Shown here: piece by piece, positions 1 to 9,108 of the stretch
How the letters are laid out: each line of letters begins with the position of its first letter
Position numbering within the stretch: position 1 is the stretch's first letter
Notes under the pieces: generated by a model
Seen by the model: the letters and a program-made list of their open reading frames with translations, nothing else
Told to the model about the DNA's origin: nothing
Databases searched by the model: none
Assembly (NCBI GenBank): GCA_031266805.1
Contig: JAISAH010000111.1
Span: 48,605 to 112,604, forward strand
Direction: 5' to 3'
Origin: Gracilibacteraceae bacterium
Lineage (GTDB): Bacteria > Bacillota > Desulfitobacteriia > Desulfitobacteriales > Syntrophobotulaceae
Length of the DNA stretch: 64,000 nt
Position numbers and translations under genes: made by a program

Positions 1-111
1 CAGCGGGATCTGGTTATCCTCTAAAAGCGCTACGACCGCTTGCAGGCGCTCCAGCCCGGCTTCAAAGGACTCCGCTCTTTTATTGTCTTCCACTCGCTTG
101 TCTCCCGTCAT
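1..111 (-). CDS. xseB: Exodeoxyribonuclease VII small subunit, truncated by window edge
   Basis: Reverse-strand translation MTGDKRVEDNKRAESFEAGLERLQAVVALLEDNQIPL matches XseB; overlaps the 3' end of xseA. Confidence 0.85.
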   Translation of the reverse strand, partial: MTGDKRVEDNKRAESFEAGLERLQAVVALLEDNQIPL

Positions 112-1384
112 ACTCAAGTTTTCGCGCCGCTTCCACCCGGCAGTCGAGCCGCCCGTCTTTCAGCCGCACCTGTATGGCCTGCCCGGCTCTGGCCGCCTTC
201 GTTTCGGTGATAAGAGCGCCGGATTCGCCATACACAAGACCGTAACCCCGCCCGAGAACGGCCAAAGGACTGAGAGCCTGCAGCCGGGCGCCCAAAAGAG
301 CCGTCTCCCGTTCGCGGACGGCCAGAATCTCGCCGCTTACCGCCTTTATCCGCGCGGCGCCGGCGGCCAGCGCCTGAAACCCCGCTTTTATCCGCCGGCG
401 GCCGGCGGCCGGCAATCGCTCCGCCAGAAAATCCAGTTCCTGTCGCCGGGCGCCGTATATTTCCCGCGGGTGACGCAGGACGCGCGCCGCCTGATATACC
501 GCCAGCGCCTGCCGTTTGCCCGCGATCTGGCGCTCCAGGCGGGCGACAAGCAGTTTTTCCCAATCCGCGCAGCGCTTGCGCAACGTTTCCCGGGCCGGGA
601 TAACGAGTTCCGCCGCGGCGGAAGGCGTGGGGGCGCGCAGATCGGCGACAAAATCCATGATCGTCACATCCGTCTCATGCCCGACGGCGGCGATTATGGG
701 GATAGGCGAAGCGGCGGCGGCGCGGGCTACGATCTCCGTGTTGAAAGGCTGCAGATCTTCCAGCGAACCGCCACCGCGGCCGACGATGAGGACGTCCGGC
801 CCTCCCCAGCGAGCGGCCTGAGAGATCGCCGCGGCAATCGCCGCTGGCGCCGCCGCCCCCTGCACGGCGACCGGCAGCAACACCAGCTGTACCGCCGGAT
901 CACGGCGGCGGGCGACGCGGATAATGTCGTGCAGGGCCGCCCCCGCGGGACTGGTGATAACGCCGACCAGACGGGGGCGGAGGGGCAGTTTTTGCTTGCG
1001 TTCCGGCCGAAAAAGCCCTTCCGCCCCCAGTTTTTGCCGCAACTGTTCAAAAGCCAGCCAATGAGCGCCCTCCCCCGCCAGGCTCAGTTCGCTCACATAG
1101 ACCTGGATATATCCCTCCCGCTCGTAAAAGCGCGTATTGCCGCGCGCCAGAACGCGCAGCCCGTCCTGCGGCAAAAAAGGAACGCCGGCGGCGTCCTCCC
1201 GGAACATGACGACGCGAATCAAGGCCCCGGCGTCTTTCAGCGTAAAATACCAATGACCGGAAGCGCGGTGATTTTTGAAATTGGAGATCTCACCCTCAAA
1301 GCGGATATCCCGCAAATGGGCGTCCTGCCGCAGGACCCGGGCGATTTCCCGGTTCAGGCGCGTGATGCTCCAAATCTCCATCAA
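80..1384 (-). CDS. xseA: Exodeoxyribonuclease VII large subunit
   Basis: Full-length XseA: N-terminal OB fold (GEISNFKNHRASGHWYFTLKD) and GRGGGSLEDLQPFN / AVGHETDVTI motifs. Confidence 0.97.
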   Translation of the reverse strand: MMEIWSITRLNREIARVLRQDAHLRDIRFEGEISNFKNHRASGHWYFTLKDAGALIRVVMFREDAAGVPFLPQDGLRVLARGNTRFYEREGYIQVYVSELSLAGEGAHWLAFEQLRQKLGAEGLFRPERKQKLPLRPRLVGVITSPAGAALHDIIRVARRRDPAVQLVLLPVAVQGAAAPAAIAAAISQAARWGGPDVLIVGRGGGSLEDLQPFNTEIVARAAAASPIPIIAAVGHETDVTIMDFVADLRAPTPSAAAELVIPARETLRKRCADWEKLLVARLERQIAGKRQALAVYQAARVLRHPREIYGARRQELDFLAERLPAAGRRRIKAGFQALAAGAARIKAVSGEILAVRERETALLGARLQALSPLAVLGRGYGLVYGESGALITETKAARAGQAIQVRLKDGRLDCRVEAARKLEYDGRQASGRQ

Positions 1385-1394
1385 GGCCGTCCTC

Positions 1395-2387
1395 CTACAA
1401 GATTTTGCGGCGTATGAGATAAAACGCGGTTATCCCCGTCAGGAAGACGCAAATGCCGATGACGATCAAAAACCCGTAAGGAGTGCGTTCGCCAAAAGGC
1501 ACGATGACGTTCATGCCCCAAAAACTGGCAATCATCGTCGGGATGGCCAGGATAATGGTCATGGCGGTGAGAAATTTCATCACCATGTTCAAATTGTTCG
1601 AGATAATGGAAGCGAAGGTTTCCATCATCGCGGCGAGGATGCGGCTGTACATTTCCACCATCTGAGTCGCCTGACTGTTTTCGATGATGACGTCCTCCAG
1701 CAAATCCTCGTCCTCCTCATAAACGGGCAGAATATGCGCCGTATGGGCGCTGCTGCGGAGACGGAGCAGCCGGTCGAGCACGACGCCGTTGGAGCGCACG
1801 GAAGCGGAAAAATAAGTCAAGGATTGCTGCAGATCCATGAGCTCAAAAATGCCCTTGTTGTGCATAAAACGGCGCAGATCTTTTTCAATGCGCTCATTGG
1901 CCCGGCTGATCTGACGGATATAACGCAAGTAAAAAGTCGCCGCTTTAAGCAAAATTTGGAATAAAAAACGGGTCCGCTTCGCCGTATTAAAACTGCGTCG
2001 CGTATAATCGTTAAACTCCGTGAACACGGGGTTTTCTTCCAGGCAGACGGTTATGATCAGATCCGGGGTTATGACGATGCCGAGCGGCAGCGTGTCATAA
2101 TTGGTCTCGTTGGTCATGAGCGGAATGTTGACGAGAACCAGAGCGAAATCGTCTTCGACTTCGATGCGCGAACGTTCTTCCTCGTCGAGCGCAGCGCGGA
2201 AAAAATCCATGGGCGCGCCGGTCAAATCAGCCACTCGCGCCAATTCCTGCTCCGTGGGCCTGACCAGACTGATCCAGCAGTTGCGGTCCAGGTCTTCGAT
2301 TTCCAGCGTCTGAAATACGGATCTGTCGTTCTTGAATACATTGAGCAGCGCTCTCACCTCTTCTCCGCGTGGCCGGCAAAACGTCAC
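1395..2387 (-). CDS. corA: CorA-family magnesium/divalent cation transporter
   Basis: C-terminal two TM helices with the GMN motif (FWGMNVIVPF); long helical cytoplasmic domain. Confidence 0.9.
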   Translation of the reverse strand: MTFCRPRGEEVRALLNVFKNDRSVFQTLEIEDLDRNCWISLVRPTEQELARVADLTGAPMDFFRAALDEEERSRIEVEDDFALVLVNIPLMTNETNYDTLPLGIVITPDLIITVCLEENPVFTEFNDYTRRSFNTAKRTRFLFQILLKAATFYLRYIRQISRANERIEKDLRRFMHNKGIFELMDLQQSLTYFSASVRSNGVVLDRLLRLRSSAHTAHILPVYEEDEDLLEDVIIENSQATQMVEMYSRILAAMMETFASIISNNLNMVMKFLTAMTIILAIPTMIASFWGMNVIVPFGERTPYGFLIVIGICVFLTGITAFYLIRRKIL

Positions 2388-2408
2388 GCTTTTATTGTAC
2401 GCCGGATG

Positions 2409-3038
2409 TCATTGGGAAATTACGGCCAGCACCCCGGCGCGCAAAGCCGCGCTTTCGCGCCGGAGTTCCTCTCGCTCCAAGCGGACGGGCTCCGTAAACT
2501 CCGGGGCGTCGATCTGAGACAGATTAATATCCACGCTGAGGAGAGCGGATTCCAGCGCCCCGTCCAGGAGACAGGCGGCGACGCCGACGTCGCTTATAGC
2601 GCCCTTGTTGCCAATGGGCGCTAAAGCGACGGCGAGACGCAGGCCGGCCGCGCAGACCCGCGCCAAAGCCAGCGGCGTCAGCGCGGCCGCCCGCGTGGCG
2701 GCGGCAAGAGACAGCCGCCGCCGCGTCGCCGCCGCCGGGGTGTCTTGCGCCGCCTTATACGCGCGCATATAATCCTCAAAAACGCGTATATCCGCGCCTA
2801 CGCCTTCCCGCGCTTTTTCCGTCCCGGCGGCGGCTTCCCGCAAAATCCGGCGAGCCTCGTCCTCCACGGCGCGATATTTTTCCTTGCCGATCGTCAAATT
2901 GGCGACCATACTCAGCATGGCAAAGCCCATCGCCGCCGTATAGGCCGCGATACTGCCGCCGCCGGGCGTCGGGGCGCCGGCGGCGGCCCGGGTCAAAAAT
3001 TCATCCAAGGTCCAATCCAAAGAAAAATCTCCGGTCAT
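2409..3038 (-). CDS. fchA: Methenyltetrahydrofolate cyclohydrolase / cyclodeaminase family (FchA-like)
   Basis: FTCD-C-like sequence (PTPGGGSIAAYTAAMGFAMLSMVANLT); internal ATG start chosen; adjacent to folD. Confidence 0.85.
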   Translation of the reverse strand: MTGDFSLDWTLDEFLTRAAAGAPTPGGGSIAAYTAAMGFAMLSMVANLTIGKEKYRAVEDEARRILREAAAGTEKAREGVGADIRVFEDYMRAYKAAQDTPAAATRRRLSLAAATRAAALTPLALARVCAAGLRLAVALAPIGNKGAISDVGVAACLLDGALESALLSVDINLSQIDAPEFTEPVRLEREELRRESAALRAGVLAVISQ

Positions 3039-3063
3039 AAACGCGCTCCCCGCTCTTTCTATT

Positions 3064-3912
3064 TCAAAGGAGAGTCTTTTTCGCCGCTTGCAGCACATTG
3101 GCCAAGAGCAGCGCCGTGGTCAGAGCGCCTACTCCCCCCGGCGTCGGGGAGATCCAGCCCGCGGTTTCGCCGACCCCGGCAAAGTCCACATCGCCGCGCA
3201 TACCTTTTTCCGTCTGGCTGAGACCGGCGTCGACCACCGCGGCGCCGGGGCGCACCATCTCCCGCGTCACCAGACCGGCCCGTCCCGCCGCCGCGACTAA
3301 AATATCCGCTTGCCGCGTCAGGCGCGGAAGGTCGGGAGTTTGCGAATGACAAACCGTCACGGTCGCGTTTTCGCGTAGCAGGAGAAATATCAGCGGTTTG
3401 CCCACCGTGTCGCCGCGGCCGATAATAACGGCGTGGCGGCCGGCCAGCGGCACGCCGCTCCGTTTGAGCAAAGTGACGCAGCTGCGCGGCGTCGCCGGAT
3501 ACAGTCCGTCCTCGCCGCTCATCAGACGCCCGCGGTTCACCGGGTGGACGCCGTCCGCGTCTTTATCCGGATCAATGGCCGCGGCGACAGCCCGGGCGCC
3601 GATCTGCGGCGGCAAAGGCAGTTCCGCCATTATACCGTGCGTCCGCACATCGGCGTTCAGGCGCTGGATCAGGGCCAGCACTTCCCTCTCCGGCGCCGCG
3701 GCGGCAAAATGAAACAACTCGAACTCAATGCCGATATTTTCCGCTTGCTTTTTTTTCGCTTGCGCGTAAGTCAAAGAAGCCGGGTCGTCGCCGGCCATTA
3801 TAACCGCCAGTTTAGGCCTGACGCCGCGCGCCGCCGCGCGGTCCGTCTCCGACCGCAGTTCTTTTTTTATCTCGGCGGCAATGGTTTTGCCGTCTAATAT
3901 GTCCGCTTTCAC
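3064..3912 (-). CDS. folD: Bifunctional methylene-THF dehydrogenase / methenyl-THF cyclohydrolase
   Basis: FolD motifs: PLPPQI, IDPDKDADGVHPVNRGRL, IIGRGDTVGKP, TPGGVG. Confidence 0.96.
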   Translation of the reverse strand: MKADILDGKTIAAEIKKELRSETDRAAARGVRPKLAVIMAGDDPASLTYAQAKKKQAENIGIEFELFHFAAAAPEREVLALIQRLNADVRTHGIMAELPLPPQIGARAVAAAIDPDKDADGVHPVNRGRLMSGEDGLYPATPRSCVTLLKRSGVPLAGRHAVIIGRGDTVGKPLIFLLLRENATVTVCHSQTPDLPRLTRQADILVAAAGRAGLVTREMVRPGAAVVDAGLSQTEKGMRGDVDFAGVGETAGWISPTPGGVGALTTALLLANVLQAAKKTLL

Positions 3913-3983
3913 CCGCCGTACCTCCCGCGATCGATCGTGTCATTATATCACGGATCCATTCAATGTGCAAGCCTCCCAAAGCC

Positions 3984-5066
3984 TTAAAATTCAATGGTTC
4001 CGGCACTTCGCGCCCTGCTAAAACTCAGCGGGACGACCGCGGCGGCGGTTAGCCCCGCCAGCAGGCAGAGCCACGCCCAGCCTCCGCCTTGGACAGCCTG
4101 GATCGCGCCGAGAGGCAGCAGCGGCAGAAGCAGCGGCGACGGGAGCGGCAGATTCCATAAACCGCCGCCTAATGTCATGTTGAGCAGAAACCAGGGAATA
4201 AAAATCCATACGGCCCAAGCTCTTTTTCCGGTCAGCGCGAGCAAGGATCCGAGCGCGGCGGCGTAAAAAGCCAGAAGGAGCAGCGCCGCCGTTACCGGAA
4301 GCGGGACGGCGATCCGGTAAAACAAGCGCAATCCGCATATATACAAAATAGTCAGCAGTCCCCATCCCGTCCACACCGCCAGTGCAAAAGCCGCCCGGGC
4401 GCGCGCCGCCGCCCGGCGGTCACGCAGCAGCAGCCGGCGGTTATCCGGGCCGGGCGCCGCCACGGCCGCCTGTAAAAAAGCGAGCAATAAGAACAGCGCC
4501 GGCAGACCAAAAGCCGGCGGAGAGGAAAAAGCCTGCGGCGCGGCGGCCGGGCCTTCGTAGGCTATGGTCAGGATGGGTTCGGCCGTCGCGGTCGGCGGCA
4601 TTTCCGCGACGGGGGCCCGGACCGCCTGCAATTGATTCCGCCGGATGACGTCAGCCCGCAGCATCACCGCCTCCACCGCCAGGAATTCTTTTATCATGGA
4701 GACGTCGCTGACGCCGGGAGCGGGATACAGCAAAACCGCGCCGCCCTGCCCGCCCGCGATCAAGGCGTCAAATTGCGGTGATATAACGGCCAGCCCTTGC
4801 ACGGCGTGGGCGGCAAAAATTTTTTCCCGCTCGACCGGCGGTTCAGCCCGGATTATCCGCAGTTCCGGCGTTTGCTCCAGCGCCCGGATATAACGCCGGG
4901 CCAGAGGACCGTCGCTTTCCACGGCAAGGGCTATGCTCAGTTCCGGTTTTTTTTCGCTCAAAGCCGCGGAACTCATCTCTCCCAGCACAAGCTGACAGGT
5001 TATCAGCAAAATAAACAGCGGCCATTGCCGGCCGACGACGCGCAGATATATCGCAAACAGGCTCAT
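3984..5066 (-). CDS. ABC-2 type transporter permease-like membrane protein
   Basis: N-terminal TM, large extracytoplasmic loop, cluster of C-terminal TMs; start MSLFAIYLRV overlaps the upstream permease by 4 bp (ATGA). Confidence 0.7.
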   Translation of the reverse strand: MSLFAIYLRVVGRQWPLFILLITCQLVLGEMSSAALSEKKPELSIALAVESDGPLARRYIRALEQTPELRIIRAEPPVEREKIFAAHAVQGLAVISPQFDALIAGGQGGAVLLYPAPGVSDVSMIKEFLAVEAVMLRADVIRRNQLQAVRAPVAEMPPTATAEPILTIAYEGPAAAPQAFSSPPAFGLPALFLLLAFLQAAVAAPGPDNRRLLLRDRRAAARARAAFALAVWTGWGLLTILYICGLRLFYRIAVPLPVTAALLLLAFYAAALGSLLALTGKRAWAVWIFIPWFLLNMTLGGGLWNLPLPSPLLLPLLPLGAIQAVQGGGWAWLCLLAGLTAAAVVPLSFSRARSAGTIEF

Positions 5067-6229
5067 GCTTTCCTCCAGCCGATCCCGGCGACGAAACCGC
5101 CGGCGGCGGCCGGGGCGGCGAAATACAAGAGCGACGGCAGGAATGGCGCCTGCCCGCCCAAGGTCCATTCGGCCAGCAAATGAGCGAGCCAAGCCGGGTT
5201 AAAGACGCGGAAACTGGCGTCCATCAAGTACACGGGATAAAAGCCGCCTCCGGCAAAGAGCATGAACAGAAGCAGGGTAAAGGCGCCAAGGGCCGTGCGG
5301 GCCGCGGCGGCGTCAGCGGACGTTTCCGCCCGCCGGAAAGCGGCAAAGGCCATGCAGATAAACAGCATGATCAAAGTCAGCAAAGAAGCGGAGAGGAACA
5401 ACCGCGGCGCCGAACAGGGAATATCCCAGGCGGCTAACAGCGGCGTCAGCGCCAGAGAAAAAACCAGCGCCATGCTCAGAGCCAGCAAAGCCTTCGCGGC
5501 GCAGATATGGACGGCGCGGACCCGGCGCGCGGCCAAACGGCGAAAATACCCGGAAGCGAACTGGCGCGCGCTCAGAGCCGCCGCGGTGATCGCCGCGAGC
5601 GCGGCGGTCAGGAACAGCAGCAGCGCCAGCAGCTGGAGATGATAAGGCGCGACAGCCGGGATCACGCTGACATTGCGGGCGCGGCCGATGGCTTCCTGCA
5701 GCAGCGATAGGTTAAAAACCCGTTCCGCCCGGTAAAGCGATTGCCGGTCGCCGTAAAACGGCCGGATGTCGTCATAAAAAGAGAGCGCCGTTTGCTGCAC
5801 CCGGTTCATGGTTTTTACATAGGCGGAGGCCACATCCAAGCTGATAGGACCCGTGAAAGGATCGCGCGCCTCCAGCGTGATTTCCGCCCGTCCGCTGAAA
5901 ATCAGGGCGTCGATCATCCCGGCCGGCATGGTCACGCACACGTCGACGTCGCCGGCGTCCAGCAGCGTCTCCGCTTCCTGTTCGTCGACGACGAGCAATT
6001 TGTCCACCATTTCCAGCCCGGACACCATACCGGCCAGCATTTGGGCCATATCAGCACTGTCGTGATTGACCAAGGCGATGGATATTTTTGGCATATCGCC
6101 GCTGCGCGCGAGTTCCGGCGGCAAGGAAAAGAAAAAAGCGGCGGCGCAAACGAGCAGCCCTCCCGCCAGCAAAGGCAGCCCACGAGCGAGCAGCCGCGCG
6201 TCCGTAAGAAAAACCAGCAGGATCTTCAA
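5063..6229 (-). CDS. ABC-2 type transporter permease
   Basis: ABC-2 permease topology; 4-bp overlaps with both neighbouring transporter genes. Confidence 0.75.
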   Translation of the reverse strand: MKILLVFLTDARLLARGLPLLAGGLLVCAAAFFFSLPPELARSGDMPKISIALVNHDSADMAQMLAGMVSGLEMVDKLLVVDEQEAETLLDAGDVDVCVTMPAGMIDALIFSGRAEITLEARDPFTGPISLDVASAYVKTMNRVQQTALSFYDDIRPFYGDRQSLYRAERVFNLSLLQEAIGRARNVSVIPAVAPYHLQLLALLLFLTAALAAITAAALSARQFASGYFRRLAARRVRAVHICAAKALLALSMALVFSLALTPLLAAWDIPCSAPRLFLSASLLTLIMLFICMAFAAFRRAETSADAAAARTALGAFTLLLFMLFAGGGFYPVYLMDASFRVFNPAWLAHLLAEWTLGGQAPFLPSLLYFAAPAAAGGFVAGIGWRKA

Positions 6230-6837
6230 ATTGGCCTCCGGTCCGCGTCAGGCAAAGTGAGGATGTTTTCACATAATTCCGCAAAATCATCCCGATTATG
6301 AGACACCAGGATCATGGCCGTGCCGGCCTGTTTTTTCTCTAGGAGCAGCTTCCTGACCGAATCGTAGGATTCCCGGTCCAAGCCGCTGAAAGCCTCATCC
6401 AATAGCAGTAATTCCGGCGCGGGCAGCAAAGCCGCCGCAATGGACAAACGGGCGCGCATACCGACGCTGCAGCGCGAGAGAGGCTTATGCCAGAAAGCCA
6501 GAAGATCGCACCGCTCGGCGCATTCCTGCACGCGCTCCCGCGCCGTTTTTCCTGTCAAAGCGCACAAAGCGGCTTCCAGCCGCAAATTATCGCGGCAGGA
6601 AAGCGCCTCCTGGAATCCGTCTTGCTGCATGACATAGCCCAGCGACCCGGCGCGGCTGAATTCACCCGCGTCAGCCTTGACGACGCCGGCGATGATATCC
6701 AGTAAAGTAGTTTTACCGCAGCCGTTGCGGCCGTAAACCCCCAGACCTTCGCCCGGGGCCAGTGCAAAAGAAACCGGTTCAAACAGAGGTGTCCGGCGTA
6801 TTTTCTGGAGACGGCTGACCGTTAAAATCTCATTCAT
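6226..6837 (-). CDS. ABC transporter ATP-binding protein
   Basis: Walker A GRNGCGKTT, signature LSRCSVGMRARLSIA, Walker B LLLLDEAFSGLD; ATG start at 6837. Confidence 0.93.
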   Translation of the reverse strand: MNEILTVSRLQKIRRTPLFEPVSFALAPGEGLGVYGRNGCGKTTLLDIIAGVVKADAGEFSRAGSLGYVMQQDGFQEALSCRDNLRLEAALCALTGKTARERVQECAERCDLLAFWHKPLSRCSVGMRARLSIAAALLPAPELLLLDEAFSGLDRESYDSVRKLLLEKKQAGTAMILVSHNRDDFAELCENILTLPDADRRPI

Positions 6838-6845
6838 GTACTCGC

Positions 6846-7565
6846 CTAATAAATAAAATACCACCAGACGCCAAACGTAGCCGCCGCCAAGGCGAGCATC
6901 AGCCCCACCAGCTTTGCCCCCCGCCAAATCGAAGAAGGAAGATCGGTTGTTTCTTCCGTCAGTATTTGTTTCATCTCGTTAGCCTGAAAATAAACGGATT
7001 GCGGTTCGGCCTTTTCGGCTTTCATCCAGTCCGGAAAACCGGATTCCGGCAGCGGCCAGAGGATCTCCCGTTCTTCCGGCGTACATTCCCAGGGGTTTTT
7101 CCCCATTTCGGCTCTGTCCGCCGCCGGCGCATCCGCCGTCCCTATCGCTTCCGCCGTGTCAGCCGCCGTCCCCGTCGCCGCGTCAGCCGCCGCTGTTTCC
7201 GCTGTATCATCCGCCGCCATCGTCGCGTCGTCCACCATCGCGGCAGTGCCGTCCGCCGCCCCGGCCACGCCCCGCTCCGCCGGCGCCAGCGCGTCGTCAA
7301 CAGGATCATACTCCGCTGTCCCAACCGCCATCCCCGCCGTCCCATAGACGGCAGCGGCGGGCGGGGTCTCCGGCCCGGCTTGTTCCACTGTTGTTTCCCT
7401 GGCTGAGTACTCCGCTGCCAAAGCTTCCGCCCTGACCCGCGCTTCGGCTCGCGCCCGGTCCGCTTCAACTTCGTGCCAGAGTATGTCGCCCCGCAGAAGC
7501 TTATTTACTTCTTCCCCGGTCAGCCATATCTCGCCTACCGAACCGAACTCTTGTTCTTCCGCCAT
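6846..7565 (-). CDS. Hypothetical Ala/Thr/Asp-rich protein with a C-terminal TM anchor
   Basis: Low-complexity centre (ADGTAAMVDDATMAADDTAETAAADAATGTAADTAEA) and terminal hydrophobic helix LVGLMLALAAATFGVWWYFIY. Confidence 0.6.
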   Translation of the reverse strand: MAEEQEFGSVGEIWLTGEEVNKLLRGDILWHEVEADRARAEARVRAEALAAEYSARETTVEQAGPETPPAAAVYGTAGMAVGTAEYDPVDDALAPAERGVAGAADGTAAMVDDATMAADDTAETAAADAATGTAADTAEAIGTADAPAADRAEMGKNPWECTPEEREILWPLPESGFPDWMKAEKAEPQSVYFQANEMKQILTEETTDLPSSIWRGAKLVGLMLALAAATFGVWWYFIY

Positions 7566-7602
7566 AGTAACCTCTTTGTCCGGCGCTTGACGCCCGAGCA
7601 GC

Positions 7603-8673
7603 TTACTGCTTCATCTTTTTCTGCAATGTATCCGCGTTAGAGGCGAAGGCCAGCGCGTCGCGCTCACTGACGACTCCCGCCTTGAACAGTTTCAGGATAC
7701 TCGCGTCCATGGCCAGCATCCCTTCTCCCGCCGAAGAATAAATCACCGTGTCCAGCTGGTGGACTTTAGACTCGCGGATCATATTGCGCACGGCGCTGTT
7801 GACCAGCATGATCTCGAAAACAACGGCCATTTTGTCGTCAACCGTCGGGATCAGCTGCTGGGAAATGACCGCCTGCAGCACCATCGAAAGCTGGATGCGT
7901 ATTTGCTGCTGCTGACTCGGCGGGAAAGCGTCGATCACCCGGTCGATCGTATTCGCCGCCCCGATGGTATGAAGGGTGGAAATGATCAGATGGCCTGTTT
8001 CCGCCGCCGTCATCGCTACGGTGATGGTTTCGTGATCACGCATTTCCCCGAGCAGGATCACGTCCGGCGCCTGACGCAGCGCCGCCCGCAGAGCGTGGAC
8101 ATAACTGTTGGTGTCGGTAAAGACCTCTCGCTGGCTCACAATGCTCTGCTTGTGACTGTGCAGATATTCCAGCGGATCCTCCAGGGTGATCACATGTTTA
8201 TGGCTGGTCTTATTGATTTCATCGATCATACAGGCCAGCGTCGTAGACTTGCCGCTGCCGGCCGGCCCGGTGACCAGCACCAGCCCTTTGGGCCGGTGAG
8301 CCAGCTGCAGCACCGTCGGCGGAATCCCCAGCTCTCCCGGATCGGGCAGATCAAAAGTCACAACGCGAATGACCGCCGCCAGCGATCCTCTCTGTTTGTA
8401 AGTACTGACGCGAAAACGGGACACTCCGGCCAGAGCGAAGGAAAAATCATCGTCGCCCGCCTTCAAAAACTGCCCGATCTCGCGCCCTCCCGCCATATCG
8501 TAAATCTCGCGCAGAAGAACTTCGGTGTCGCTCGGAGACAGCCGGCCCCCCTCCTGAGTTTCGATGACGCCGCTGAGTTTATAGGCGATCGGCATGCCGG
8601 ATATGAGAAAAATATCCGAAGCGTTCAGATCCACCGCGTTTTGCAGCAATTGGCGGGCGCTCATCCCGTTCAT
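7603..8673 (-). CDS. pilT: PilT-like type IV pilus retraction ATPase
   Basis: Walker A TGPAGSGKSTT, Asp box ITLEDPLEYLH, GEMRDHETI, His box GHLIISTLHT. Confidence 0.93.
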   Translation of the reverse strand: MNGMSARQLLQNAVDLNASDIFLISGMPIAYKLSGVIETQEGGRLSPSDTEVLLREIYDMAGGREIGQFLKAGDDDFSFALAGVSRFRVSTYKQRGSLAAVIRVVTFDLPDPGELGIPPTVLQLAHRPKGLVLVTGPAGSGKSTTLACMIDEINKTSHKHVITLEDPLEYLHSHKQSIVSQREVFTDTNSYVHALRAALRQAPDVILLGEMRDHETITVAMTAAETGHLIISTLHTIGAANTIDRVIDAFPPSQQQQIRIQLSMVLQAVISQQLIPTVDDKMAVVFEIMLVNSAVRNMIRESKVHQLDTVIYSSAGEGMLAMDASILKLFKAGVVSERDALAFASNADTLQKKMKQ

Positions 8674-9098
8674 TCCGCTCCCTCACCGGCTGGGGCTTGT
8701 CCGGAAGCGCCGGCTCCCGCGTTACTCTGATCCGGGCCGCAAAGCGTGTCTTCAGCGACGTCCATACCGAAATTAAAGGCGGCCGACAGGACCCCGTCCA
8801 CATTGGACAACAGTTCGCTGAACGCTTTATGGGCGTCAATATACTCCAGCATCAGCGGATGATTTTCCACCTTGGCCTCGATGAACTCCACCGCCCTAGC
8901 GTCCGCTTCCGGCAAATCATCGCCGGCGGCCAAGATCTCGCTGACCCGGTTATAGACCTTATGCCATCTTTGGGCCAGATTGCGCGCCACCCCGTCACTT
9001 TTTACCGCGGCTTCCGCTTCGCGAAACCGCAGCCCTTCCTTGCTTTCCGCGATGGCGCTCGCCAGTTCGCTCGCTTTCAGATAAATACCAGCGTCCAT
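8670..9098 (-). CDS. YlbF/YmcA family protein
   Basis: Small helical protein with YlbF/YmcA-like pattern; located between miaB and pilT; ATGA overlap with pilT. Confidence 0.75.
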   Translation of the reverse strand: MDAGIYLKASELASAIAESKEGLRFREAEAAVKSDGVARNLAQRWHKVYNRVSEILAAGDDLPEADARAVEFIEAKVENHPLMLEYIDAHKAFSELLSNVDGVLSAAFNFGMDVAEDTLCGPDQSNAGAGASGQAPAGEGAE

Positions 9099-9108
9099 GT
9101 TAAGCCTC

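Noticed and set aside
83-1417. Long plus-strand ORF (444 aa) antisense to xseA
   Set aside because: Shadow ORF from GC-rich third-position bias; biased composition without recognisable domains, while the opposite strand is clearly xseA
1275-1964. 229-aa plus-strand ORF
   Set aside because: Antisense to corA/xseA with His/Asp-rich composition typical of a reverse-frame translation
7130-7400. Possible CRISPR/tandem repeat array in the GCC/GTC-rich tract
   Set aside because: No constant repeat length or unique spacers; it is coding low complexity (Ala/Thr/Asp)
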